NCBI GenBank assembly: GCA_015068175.1
Contig: SVLA01000014.1
Location: forward strand, 1 to 22,296
Direction: 5' to 3'
DNA: 22,296 bases
DNA from: Oscillospiraceae bacterium
GTDB lineage: Bacteria; Bacillota_A; Clostridia; Oscillospirales; Oscillospiraceae
In this document: piece by piece, positions 1 to 5,571 of the stretch
Layout of the letters: each line of letters begins with the position of its first letter
Position numbering within the stretch: the first letter of the stretch is position 1
The notes under the pieces: model-generated
Database searches by the model: none
What the model was told of the DNA's origin: nothing
What the model saw: only the letters and a program-made list of their open reading frames with translations
Position numbers and translations under genes: made by a program

Positions 1-117
1 CATGACCATCTTAAACTGGCTGTACTTGTCCTCTGCATCGCGGCAGCCGATCTTGGAGAAGAAGTCAGAACCGGACCAGCAGAGCAGGGTAATGACAGAA
101 AACCAAAACCAACTCAT
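1..117 (-). CDS. DMT/EamA-type transporter, N-terminal fragment (cut by window edge)
   Basis: Only the first 39 codons lie in the window and the gene runs off its left edge. The start is the ATG at 117-115, preceded by a GAGGT ribosome binding site in the 118-135 leader. The N-terminus is strongly hydrophobic with a Trp/Phe-rich first helix (MSWFWFSVITLLCWSGSDFF), followed by SKIG and a polar loop. That pattern resembles the first transmembrane helix of drug/metabolite transporter (EamA) proteins of Clostridia. Substrate and direction of transport cannot be told. It lies downstream of the Met-gamma-lyase-family gene in the same direction, after a 59-bp gap that holds a hairpin, so it may be partly co-transcribed. 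The family call is recognition from a short fragment and is tentative. Confidence 0.55.
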   Translation of the reverse strand, partial: MSWFWFSVITLLCWSGSDFFSKIGCRDAEDKYSQFKMVM

Positions 118-148
118 AATATTTTACCTCACTTGTTTTTGTGTATAG

Positions 149-171
149 AATGCGGGGAAATTCCCCGCATT
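149..171 (-). terminator. Hairpin between Met-gamma-lyase gene and transporter gene
   Basis: A near-perfect inverted repeat, AATGCGGGG at 149-157 and CCCCGCATT at 163-171, can extend to 11 pairs. It begins 5 bases after the stop codon of the 177-1460 gene. On the minus strand no run of T follows it (CTATACACAAAAAC), so it would be a weak intrinsic terminator. It could instead be a transcript-stabilising or attenuating hairpin ahead of the transporter gene. Confidence 0.4.
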
Positions 172-176
172 AAGGA

Positions 177-1460
177 TTACAGAGTTACGAGACCGGCGTC
201 CACCATCTGCTGCAAACTCATGAGGATGCCGAGCTTTGCGTGGTACCAGGTCAGGCCGCCCTGGAAGTAGACAGCATAGGGAGGACGGATGGGACCGTCG
301 GCAGACAGTTCCATGGTACTGCCCTGAATAAAGGCACCGGCTGCCATAATGACCTGGCTGTCATATCCGGGCATATCGCCGGGGATGGGGGTGGCGTAGG
401 AATCCACGGGGGCGGCGGCCTGAATGCCCTTGCAGAAGGCGATCATGCCCTCTTCGCTGCCCAGTTCCACTGCCTGGATGATGTCATGGCGGCTCTCTGT
501 GGCGTTGGGGACGCACTTGAAGCCCAGGGGTTCATACAGATTGGCGGCGAAAATGGCGCCTTTCTCCGCGCTGGCGGTGACGGTGGGGGACAGGAAGAAT
601 CCCTGGTAGAGCTGGCCCATGAGACCGAAGTTGGCGCCCACCTCCTGGCCCAGACCGGGGGCAGAAAGACGGTAAGCGCAGCGGTCGATGCAGGCTCTGG
701 TGCCGGCAATGTAGCCGCCGGAGGAAGCCAGGCCGCCGCCGGGATTTTTGATCAGGCTGCCCACGATCATATCGGCGCCCACATCGGAAGGCTCGATGGT
801 CTCCACGAATTCGCCGTAGCAGTTATCCACCATGATGATCACATCGGGTTTGATGGCCTTGCAGAAGGCGATCAGCTCCCCGATCTGGGCCACGGAGAAG
901 GTGGGCCGGGTGGCATATCCCTTGGAGCGCTGAATGGTGATCATCTTGGTCTTTTCGTGGATGGCGGCGCGAATGCTTTCGTAATCGAAGGTGCCGTCTG
1001 CCAGCAGATCCACCTGGCGATAAGATACGCCGTATTCCGCCAGGGAGCAGGGGGAGGGGCGGATGCCGATGACTTCCTGCAACGTGTCGTAGGGCAATCC
1101 CACGGGGCTCAGCAGTTCATCGCCGGGCAGGAGATTGGCGCTGAGGGCAATGGTCAGGGCGTGGGTGCCGCAGGTGATGTGGGGGCGGACCAGAGCCGCC
1201 TCGGTGTGGAACACGTCGGCGTAGACCTGCTCCAGCTTGTCGCGGCCTTCGTCGTTATAGCCGTAGCCGGTGGAAGCGGCAAAGCAGGTGGCGCTGACCC
1301 GATTTTTGCGGAAGGCCGTCAGAACCTTGGCCTGATTGTATTCCGCCACCTGGTCGATGGCGTCAAAGCGGTCTTTCAGCCGCCTGATGGCTTCTTCGCC
1401 ATAAGCATAGACCCGGGCGCTGATGCCCAGCTGTTCATACATGGAAAGGATTTCGTTCAT
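177..1460 (-). CDS. Methionine gamma-lyase family PLP enzyme ('aluminium resistance' family)
   Basis: The 427-residue product matches the usual length of the Met_gamma_lyase (PF06838) family, often annotated as 'aluminium resistance protein' and related to cystathionine beta/gamma-lyases. It should be a cytosolic pyridoxal-phosphate enzyme acting on a sulfur-containing amino acid; the true substrate is not known for most members. Visible fold-type I features are a cofactor-contacting VDNCYGEF at about 211-218 and the putative Schiff-base lysine K238 in GSLIKNPGGG. The family's QRSKGYATRP stretch lies at about 177-186. The ATG at 1460 follows GAGGA located inside the 3' end of the broken AbrB-type gene just upstream (restored stop at 1465-1463, 2 bp away), so the two form an operon from the promoter at 1745-1773. 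B. subtilis YnbB is, from memory, the counterpart. Confidence 0.9.
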   Translation of the reverse strand: MNEILSMYEQLGISARVYAYGEEAIRRLKDRFDAIDQVAEYNQAKVLTAFRKNRVSATCFAASTGYGYNDEGRDKLEQVYADVFHTEAALVRPHITCGTHALTIALSANLLPGDELLSPVGLPYDTLQEVIGIRPSPCSLAEYGVSYRQVDLLADGTFDYESIRAAIHEKTKMITIQRSKGYATRPTFSVAQIGELIAFCKAIKPDVIIMVDNCYGEFVETIEPSDVGADMIVGSLIKNPGGGLASSGGYIAGTRACIDRCAYRLSAPGLGQEVGANFGLMGQLYQGFFLSPTVTASAEKGAIFAANLYEPLGFKCVPNATESRHDIIQAVELGSEEGMIAFCKGIQAAAPVDSYATPIPGDMPGYDSQVIMAAGAFIQGSTMELSADGPIRPPYAVYFQGGLTWYHAKLGILMSLQQMVDAGLVTL

Positions 1461-1462
1461 AT

Positions 1463-1701
1463 TCAGTCCTCATTTTCTACTGTTTTGAAGATCCGGCTGG
1501 CCAGATCGTCCAATGTCTCCGGCTTGGTCACGATGAGGCCGGTCTCTGTTTTTCCCAATATCAGCAGGGTGTCTCCGGTTCAATGCCGAAAAATTCCCGG
1601 GCCTCTTTGGGGATCACGATCTGACCCCGATCACCGACTTTGGCGGTGCCGAAGACCCGCTGGGATGCGCCTTTGCCAAGAATGTGTTTACCTCCGGGCA
1701 T
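1463..1701 (-). pseudogene. AbrB/SpoVT-type DNA-binding regulator, frameshifted
   Basis: The first 42 codons from ATG 1701 (good AAGGAG site, 7-bp spacing) give a clear AbrB/MazE swapped-hairpin N-terminus with KVGDRGQIVIPKEAREFFGI. The frame then ends at TGA 1563-1561. Inserting one base near 1575 (GG to GGG on the coding strand) restores EPGDTLLILGKTETGLIVTK and runs to a stop at 1465-1463, for 79 residues in all, the normal size for this family. The sequence therefore shows a one-base deletion. If real, the C-terminal half, including most of the swapped barrel, is lost and only a 47-residue fragment could be made; it may instead be a sequence error. The intact protein would be a small dimeric transcription factor, probably controlling its own operon with the PLP enzyme downstream. 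Confidence 0.85.
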
Positions 1702-1712
1702 ATCAACACTCC

Positions 1713-1739
1713 TTTCATACTTTTCATACTTTTCACACC
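1713..1739 (-). repeat. Three tandem 9-bp units in the leader of the AbrB-type gene
   Basis: Plus-strand units TTTCATACT (1713-1721), TTTCATACT (1722-1730) and TTTCACACC (1731-1739) fill the space between the expected transcription start (about 1738) and the Shine-Dalgarno sequence of the 1701 start. On the transcript this gives repeated GUAUGAAA elements. The position suggests a binding site for an autoregulator, or simply local slippage; no function is shown. Confidence 0.7.
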
Positions 1740-1744
1740 GACAG

Positions 1745-1773
1745 ATTATAAAGGAACCCGTCCCGGTTGTCAA
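1745..1773 (-). promoter_or_regulatory. Consensus sigma-A promoter of the AbrB-type/Met-gamma-lyase operon
   Basis: On the minus strand TTGACA (1773-1768) and TATAAT (1750-1745) are both perfect hexamers separated by exactly 17 bp. The -35 box sits in the loop of the inverted repeat at 1757-1785, so promoter and upstream hairpin are physically fused. Confidence 0.85.
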
Positions 1774-1785
1774 TACCGGGACGGG
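1757..1785 (-). terminator. Hairpin after the lipoprotein gene, overlapping the next promoter
   Basis: An 11-bp perfect inverted repeat (CCCGTCCCGGT / ACCGGGACGGG) with a 7-base loop starts 6 bases after the stop codon of the 1792-2346 gene. On the minus strand it is followed by TTCCTTTATAAT, a mixed T-rich tail, which fits a modest intrinsic terminator. The loop carries the -35 hexamer of the following promoter, so it could also act as an operator. Confidence 0.65.
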
Positions 1786-1791
1786 AAATAT

Positions 1792-2346
1792 TTACTGCAT
1801 TTTCAGTTCGTGCTTCTGATTGTGGATGTCCTCGTCGGTGAAATCCTTCTCGTTGTAGACCCGCAGTACAAATTCCAGCTCCTCAACGGTCTCAATGCCG
1901 TTGTCTTTGAAGCTCTTTTCGGAGAAGTGGATCTCCGTATTGCTCATCTTGCCCGGGGCCACGCTTTCAGCCCACAGAGGGTCCACCATAAAACCGTTGA
2001 CGGACACATCCGCCAGGGAGAACATCAGGTTCTTGTCCGTTTTGTTCTCCAGAAACACCTGCAGGGTGTATCCCCAGATGGGGTCCATCTTCACACCGGT
2101 GACGGTCACGGTGATCCGGTCGTTATCCACCAGGACCTGCTTCTCAAATTCCTTGGTGGCTTCCGTGGGGGCCGAGGTGCTTTCGGTGGTGGGTTTGGTG
2201 GCAGGGGTCGTGGAGCCGGTGGAAGGCTTGGTGGCTGCGGTGCCTTCGGTGGGTTTGGCAGTCTCCTGGCCGGCGTCGCTGGCGGCGCAGGCGGCCATGG
2301 ACAATACCATCAGCAGTGCCATAATGGCACAAGTGATCTTTTTCAT
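1792..2346 (-). CDS. Secreted lipoprotein with Thr/Pro linker and Ig-like C-terminal domain
   Basis: The chosen start (ATG 2346, after AAGGAA about 9 bp upstream) gives 184 residues beginning MKKITCAIMALLMVLSMAAC. This is a lipoprotein signal peptide with the modified cysteine expected at residue 20. A longer in-frame start at 2406 would place charged residues ahead of the signal and is less likely. After the Cys comes a low-complexity Thr/Pro/Ser/Lys linker to about residue 60. A beta-rich domain follows with V-D-PLWAESVAPGKMSNTEI and a VLRVYNEKDF-like end, a pattern I know from unnamed clostridial surface lipoproteins resembling the DUF4352 Ig-like fold. It should be anchored on the outer face of the membrane; the ligand is unknown. 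It is monocistronic, with its own promoter (2397-2425) and hairpin (1757-1785). Confidence 0.85.
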   Translation of the reverse strand: MKKITCAIMALLMVLSMAACAASDAGQETAKPTEGTAATKPSTGSTTPATKPTTESTSAPTEATKEFEKQVLVDNDRITVTVTGVKMDPIWGYTLQVFLENKTDKNLMFSLADVSVNGFMVDPLWAESVAPGKMSNTEIHFSEKSFKDNGIETVEELEFVLRVYNEKDFTDEDIHNQKHELKMQ

Positions 2347-2396
2347 TTGTTTGTTCCTTTCGCGTTTGGGTTTGTACATGCTCTGTACGGTTCGCA

Positions 2397-2425
2397 ATTC
2401 TAGCACATAGAAATCCTACATTCAA
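2397..2425 (-). promoter_or_regulatory. Promoter of the lipoprotein gene
   Basis: On the minus strand TTGAAT (2425-2420), a 17-bp spacer and TAGAAT (2402-2397) with a TGC extended -10 element. It lies about 50 bp ahead of the lipoprotein start codon. Confidence 0.65.
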
Positions 2426-2451
2426 GGAACAAATCTTGGGTAAAAAGGGAC

Positions 2452-3168
2452 TTAATTCCGTCTTTTTCCTCTTCCGCCGAACAAAATGATGAGCCGCAGC
2501 AATTGGGCCAAAGCCACGGCGGTGGCTGCCACATAGGTCATGGCGGCGGCGGTCAATGTCTTTTTGGCACCCCGCTGTTCTTCATCCGTCAGCAGACCGT
2601 ATTCTTCGATGGTCTGCATGGCCCGGCGGCTGGCGTTGAATTCCACCGGCAGTGTCACAAGCTGAAATACCAGGGACAGACCGAAGGCGGCGATGCCCAA
2701 ATACACCAGGGTGTAGGAATAATTCCCCAGGAAACTCAGCAGCAGACCGATCAGGATCAGGGGCATGGCCAGCTTGCTGCCGATGTTGGTAATGGGAATA
2801 ATGGCCGCCCGCAGCTTAATGGGGGCATAGTTCTTGGCATACTGTACCGCGTGGCCGGCTTCGTGGCAGGCCACGCCGATGGCGGCAGTGGAAGTGGAAT
2901 CGTACACGCCGTCCGACAGCCGGATCACGTTGGTCCGGGGATCGTAGTGGTCTGTCAGATTGCCGCTGACCCGCTCGATGCGCACACCGCGGACGCCGTT
3001 GGCGCTGAGGACCCGTTCGGCGGCCTGAGCGCCGGTCAAACGGCGGATGGAATACTGCTTGGAATACTTCTTAAACGTGGAATTGACATTGGCGCTGGCC
3101 CACATGGCGATGAGCATGCAGGGCAGGACCAGAAACAGATAGGTCCAATCGAAATACAAATAGGGCAT
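2452..3168 (-). CDS. Membrane zinc metallopeptidase, YugP-like
   Basis: The 238-residue product matches the Zn_peptidase_2 (PF04298, B. subtilis YugP) family in length and layout. A short N-terminal transmembrane helix (about 9-25) is followed by a soluble part with the zinc site HEAGH at 102-106 (H102, catalytic E103, H106). Hydrophobic helices lie at about 120-140 and 150-170, with one more near the C-terminus. The third zinc ligand is not obvious by eye. Substrate is unknown; the family is predicted to process membrane proteins. The start ATG at 3168 follows GGAGG with a 5-bp gap. The gene begins 12 bp after the TIGR04255 gene and very likely shares its promoter. Confidence 0.9.
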   Translation of the reverse strand: MPYLYFDWTYLFLVLPCMLIAMWASANVNSTFKKYSKQYSIRRLTGAQAAERVLSANGVRGVRIERVSGNLTDHYDPRTNVIRLSDGVYDSTSTAAIGVACHEAGHAVQYAKNYAPIKLRAAIIPITNIGSKLAMPLILIGLLLSFLGNYSYTLVYLGIAAFGLSLVFQLVTLPVEFNASRRAMQTIEEYGLLTDEEQRGAKKTLTAAAMTYVAATAVALAQLLRLIILFGGRGKRRN

Positions 3169-3180
3169 GGGTTCCTCCGA

Positions 3181-3966
3181 TTATAGGTGATTAGGTTCCA
3201 GGGCATCATGCAAAGTGTCGGTAATGGCACCCCGGAAGATGGAAAATGCCTGGGCATGTAAAGTCTGCAATGCACCGGCAGACAGATTCAGGGGGAGCTT
3301 GCCCGGCAGGAACAGATCCTGGTCGAATACGAATTTGATCTCCGGGTCCTGGACGCCGTTGCGCTTGACCATGCCGGGGCCGGCGTGGATCTTGGCCTTG
3401 CATCCGCCCCGGATGGTCAGCTCCGTGTCCACGCTGCAGCGGCTGGTGCCGGTTTCCGCCACATCCTCTTCCGCCAGGATGCCCAGATAGCAACTGCTGA
3501 TCAGTTCCTTGTAGGGCACGCCTTCCAGACCCAGGTCTTTGCGGGAGATGAAATTCACATACCGCAATCCCACACGCTCAAAATAGGCCGGTTTGTACAG
3601 CTTGATGAAGGCGGCCAGGGGCTTGTCCAGCCTTGCGGCGAAATCTTCCCAGCCGGTGTACTTGGTGGTGGCGATGGAGATGAATTTGGTGGTCAGGTTC
3701 ACCCGCCAAATGCCGTCGGCGGAAGTGAATTGATAATTGACGGCGGTGGGGGGATTCTCCAGCCGGAAATTGCCCGGGGTGCCGGTGATCTTGGGTGCCG
3801 GTGCCTCCTGGCGGGCCTGATACTGGGGATATTCCGCGCGGATGGCTTCCTGGAATGCCGCCGGCACCTGGGTGCCGATGGTCAGGATCTCCGGGAACCG
3901 GAGCTGGCAGATCACTTCGTTAACGGGCGCCCGGCCGTAGGCGCAGCGGGGTTCGTTGGAAAACAT
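3181..3966 (-). CDS. TIGR04255 family protein, function unknown
   Basis: The opening, PVNEVICQLRFPEIL followed by FQEAIRAEYPQY, is the hallmark N-terminus of the TIGR04255 family, a sporadically distributed group of about 250-280 residues with no established function. The start was set to ATG 3966 because AGGAG lies 8 bp before it. An upstream in-frame GTG at 3975 would almost touch the Shine-Dalgarno sequence. That gives 261 residues with no signal peptide or transmembrane helix, so it is predicted cytosolic. It is the first gene of an operon with the zinc peptidase (12-bp gap), driven by the promoter at 3997-4025. Family members are often linked by context to accessory or defence loci, but nothing here supports a specific role. 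Confidence 0.85.
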   Translation of the reverse strand: MFSNEPRCAYGRAPVNEVICQLRFPEILTIGTQVPAAFQEAIRAEYPQYQARQEAPAPKITGTPGNFRLENPPTAVNYQFTSADGIWRVNLTTKFISIATTKYTGWEDFAARLDKPLAAFIKLYKPAYFERVGLRYVNFISRKDLGLEGVPYKELISSCYLGILAEEDVAETGTSRCSVDTELTIRGGCKAKIHAGPGMVKRNGVQDPEIKFVFDQDLFLPGKLPLNLSAGALQTLHAQAFSIFRGAITDTLHDALEPNHL

Positions 3967-3996
3967 AAAGTTCACTCCTATGAATGTATTATATGC

Positions 3997-4025
3997 ATTA
4001 TATCCTATTTCTCATCACTTGGCAA
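3997..4025 (-). promoter_or_regulatory. Promoter of the TIGR04255 - zinc peptidase operon
   Basis: On the minus strand TTGCCA (4025-4020), 17 bp, TATAAT (4002-3997). The -35 box overlaps the last codons of the radical SAM gene. A second TATAAT lies 9 bp downstream (3993-3988) without a good -35. Confidence 0.65.
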
Positions 4026-4884
4026 GATATTCATTCAAATAGGCCAGTACCGCTTTTTTGTCGGCAGACCACAGCGGCGCCATCAGGTCCTTTTTTGCTC
4101 CGTCGCCGGTGATCCGGTGGACCACGATGAGGGGCGGCAGGAGATCGATGCAGCTTTTCAGCACGGCGGCGTATTCCGGCAGGGTCATGCATTCGAATTT
4201 CCCCGCTTCGTATTCTGCCGCCAGATCCGTGCCGCGAAGAACGTGAAGCAACTGGAATTTGATGCCATCGGTGCCGGCATCTGCGGCGGCCCGGGTAGTA
4301 TCCCTCATCATTTGGGGCGTCTCCCCGGGGAGGCCCAGGATGATGTGGGTCACCACGTCCAAACCCGCCGCTTTCAGCCGCTTTACAGCGTCAAAATAGA
4401 CATCGGTTTCATACCCACGGCGGATATACCGGACGGTTTCCGCATGAATCGTCTGCAATCCAAGTTCTACGGAGATGGGTTTGATCTTATTCAGCCGTGA
4501 GAGCAATTCCACCGTCTCCGGCGGCAGACAATCGGGCCGGGTGCCGATGGCAAGACCCACGATATCCGCCGGGGCCAGGGCCGCGGTATACAGTTCTTCC
4601 AATCGCTCCACCGGGGCATAGGTGTTGGTAAAGGACTGAAAATAGGCCATATATTTGCCGTTTTTGTTCTTGAATGCCACCTTTTCTTTGGCCAGTTCCA
4701 GTTGCCTGCGAACATCGGTGCCCCGGACGGCAAAATCGCCGCTGCCCATGCCGGAGCAGAAGATGCATCCGCCGACGCCCAGGGTCCCGTCCCGGTTGGG
4801 GCAGGTGAAACCGCCGTCAATGGCCAGTTTATAGACTTTACAGCCAAACTTCTCCCGATAGTGCTGCGAGAGTGTTTTATACAC
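4015..4884 (-). CDS. TIGR01212 family radical SAM protein (YtqA/YhcC-like)
   Basis: The likely start is GTG 4884, because GGAGGTG sits 5 bp upstream. The longer open frame to 4989 adds a non-homologous Phe/Ser-rich stretch that overlaps the promoter. The 289-residue protein begins VYKTLSQHYREKFG and carries the family's cluster-binding region FTCPNRDGT...GGCIFC at about residues 24-40, a C-x11-C-x2-C arrangement ligating a 4Fe-4S cluster. GLAIGTRPDCL and LGLQTIH further on match the TIM-barrel part of the family, which is related to Elp3-type radical SAM enzymes. B. subtilis YtqA has, as I recall, been assigned to wobble-uridine tRNA modification (MnmL); assigning that role here is inference, and its methyltransferase partner is not in this window. 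Confidence 0.9.
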   Translation of the reverse strand: MYKTLSQHYREKFGCKVYKLAIDGGFTCPNRDGTLGVGGCIFCSGMGSGDFAVRGTDVRRQLELAKEKVAFKNKNGKYMAYFQSFTNTYAPVERLEELYTAALAPADIVGLAIGTRPDCLPPETVELLSRLNKIKPISVELGLQTIHAETVRYIRRGYETDVYFDAVKRLKAAGLDVVTHIILGLPGETPQMMRDTTRAAADAGTDGIKFQLLHVLRGTDLAAEYEAGKFECMTLPEYAAVLKSCIDLLPPLIVVHRITGDGAKKDLMAPLWSADKKAVLAYLNEYLAK

Positions 4885-4927
4885 GTTTCCACCTCCCAAA
4901 ATCCGGTTGCGCGGCGCCTTTTTCTGT

Positions 4928-4955
4928 ATTATACTGTAAGAAAATGAAAAATCAA
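4928..4955 (-). promoter_or_regulatory. Probable promoter of the radical SAM gene
   Basis: On the minus strand TTGATT (4955-4950), 16 bp, TATAAT (4933-4928), about 44 bp ahead of the GTG start. It lies in the AT-rich divergent region shared with the sigma factor gene. No convincing plus-strand promoter for the sigma factor was found there. Confidence 0.5.
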
Positions 4956-5022
4956 AAAAATATTGTAAATTTACTGAGTAAAAAACCACATTTTTCCGTT
5001 ATAAGAGTGTGAGGTGATCGAT

Positions 5023-5571
5023 ATGGCTGAAATCGGTGCAAGTAGCTACCGCCGTTTTTTAGCGAGACAAGGAGATATTGGGGCATTGGTACAAATCTAC
5101 TCCGATGCTCTGGTTCGGTTTGCGTACAGCTATGTCCGTTCCGCGGAGGTGGCCGAAGACCTGGCGGCGGATGCCCTGGCAACCGTCATCTTCAAAGGGA
5201 AGTCCTTCCCGGACGAAGGCCATCTGCGCGCCTATCTGTTTAAGATCCTGCGGAACAAGGCCATGGACTATCTGCGCCACCACCGGGAAACGGTCCCTCT
5301 GGAGGACCTGGAGAACGTCCTGGGCGGCGGAGATCCCCAGGGGGACCTTCTGCGCAGGGAACGCAACGGGACGGTTTACCGCTGTCTGCAGAAATTGCCG
5401 GAGCAGTATCGCATGGTCCTGCAGCTTACTTATCTGGAGGGATTCTCCGTGGCGGAAGTCTGCACAGTTCTTCGCAAGGCACCCAAGCAGATCTACAATC
5501 TCCTGTCCCGGGCCAGATCGGCCCTGAAAACTGAACTTGAAAAGGAGGGCATTACTCATGAAGACCTTTGA
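5023..5571 (+). CDS. ECF-type RNA polymerase sigma factor
   Basis: The start is ATG 5023, with GAGGTG 6 bp upstream (an in-frame GTG at 5014 lies inside that Shine-Dalgarno sequence). The 182-residue product has the two-domain layout of extracytoplasmic-function sigma factors. Region 2 spans about 22-89 (ALVRFAYSYVRSAEVAEDLA, then AYLFKILRNKAMDYLRHH, the core-binding and -10-recognising helices). A short linker follows, then region 4 at about 121-170 with LPEQYRMVLQLTYLEGFSVAEV and a recognition helix ending SRARSALK. Region 1 and region 3 are absent, as expected. It should direct RNA polymerase to a small regulon, possibly under control of the overlapping downstream gene, whose start codon is 14 bp inside this gene. 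No autoregulatory promoter could be assigned. Confidence 0.92.
   Translation: MAEIGASSYRRFLARQGDIGALVQIYSDALVRFAYSYVRSAEVAEDLAADALATVIFKGKSFPDEGHLRAYLFKILRNKAMDYLRHHRETVPLEDLENVLGGGDPQGDLLRRERNGTVYRCLQKLPEQYRMVLQLTYLEGFSVAEVCTVLRKAPKQIYNLLSRARSALKTELEKEGITHEDL

Noticed and set aside
240..1751. Long plus-strand open frame (503 codons) opposite the Met-gamma-lyase gene
   Set aside because: It is Gly/His/Ala-rich, has no recognisable domain or ribosome site, and mirrors a clear PLP enzyme on the other strand; it exists because of GC-rich third codon positions.
4965..4974. Perfect 10-bp palindrome GTAAATTTAC upstream of the sigma factor
   Set aside because: It is short and in very AT-rich sequence, where such palindromes are expected by chance; no second copy was seen to support an operator.
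4885..4989. N-terminal extension of the radical SAM protein to an ATG at 4989
   Set aside because: It would contain the promoter (4928-4955), has no family similarity, and the GTG at 4884 has an excellent Shine-Dalgarno sequence.
5000..5005. TATAAG as a -10 box for the sigma factor gene
   Set aside because: It is too close to the ribosome binding site (5011-5016) and no -35 box is found at the right distance; no ECF-type AAC/CGT pair fits either.
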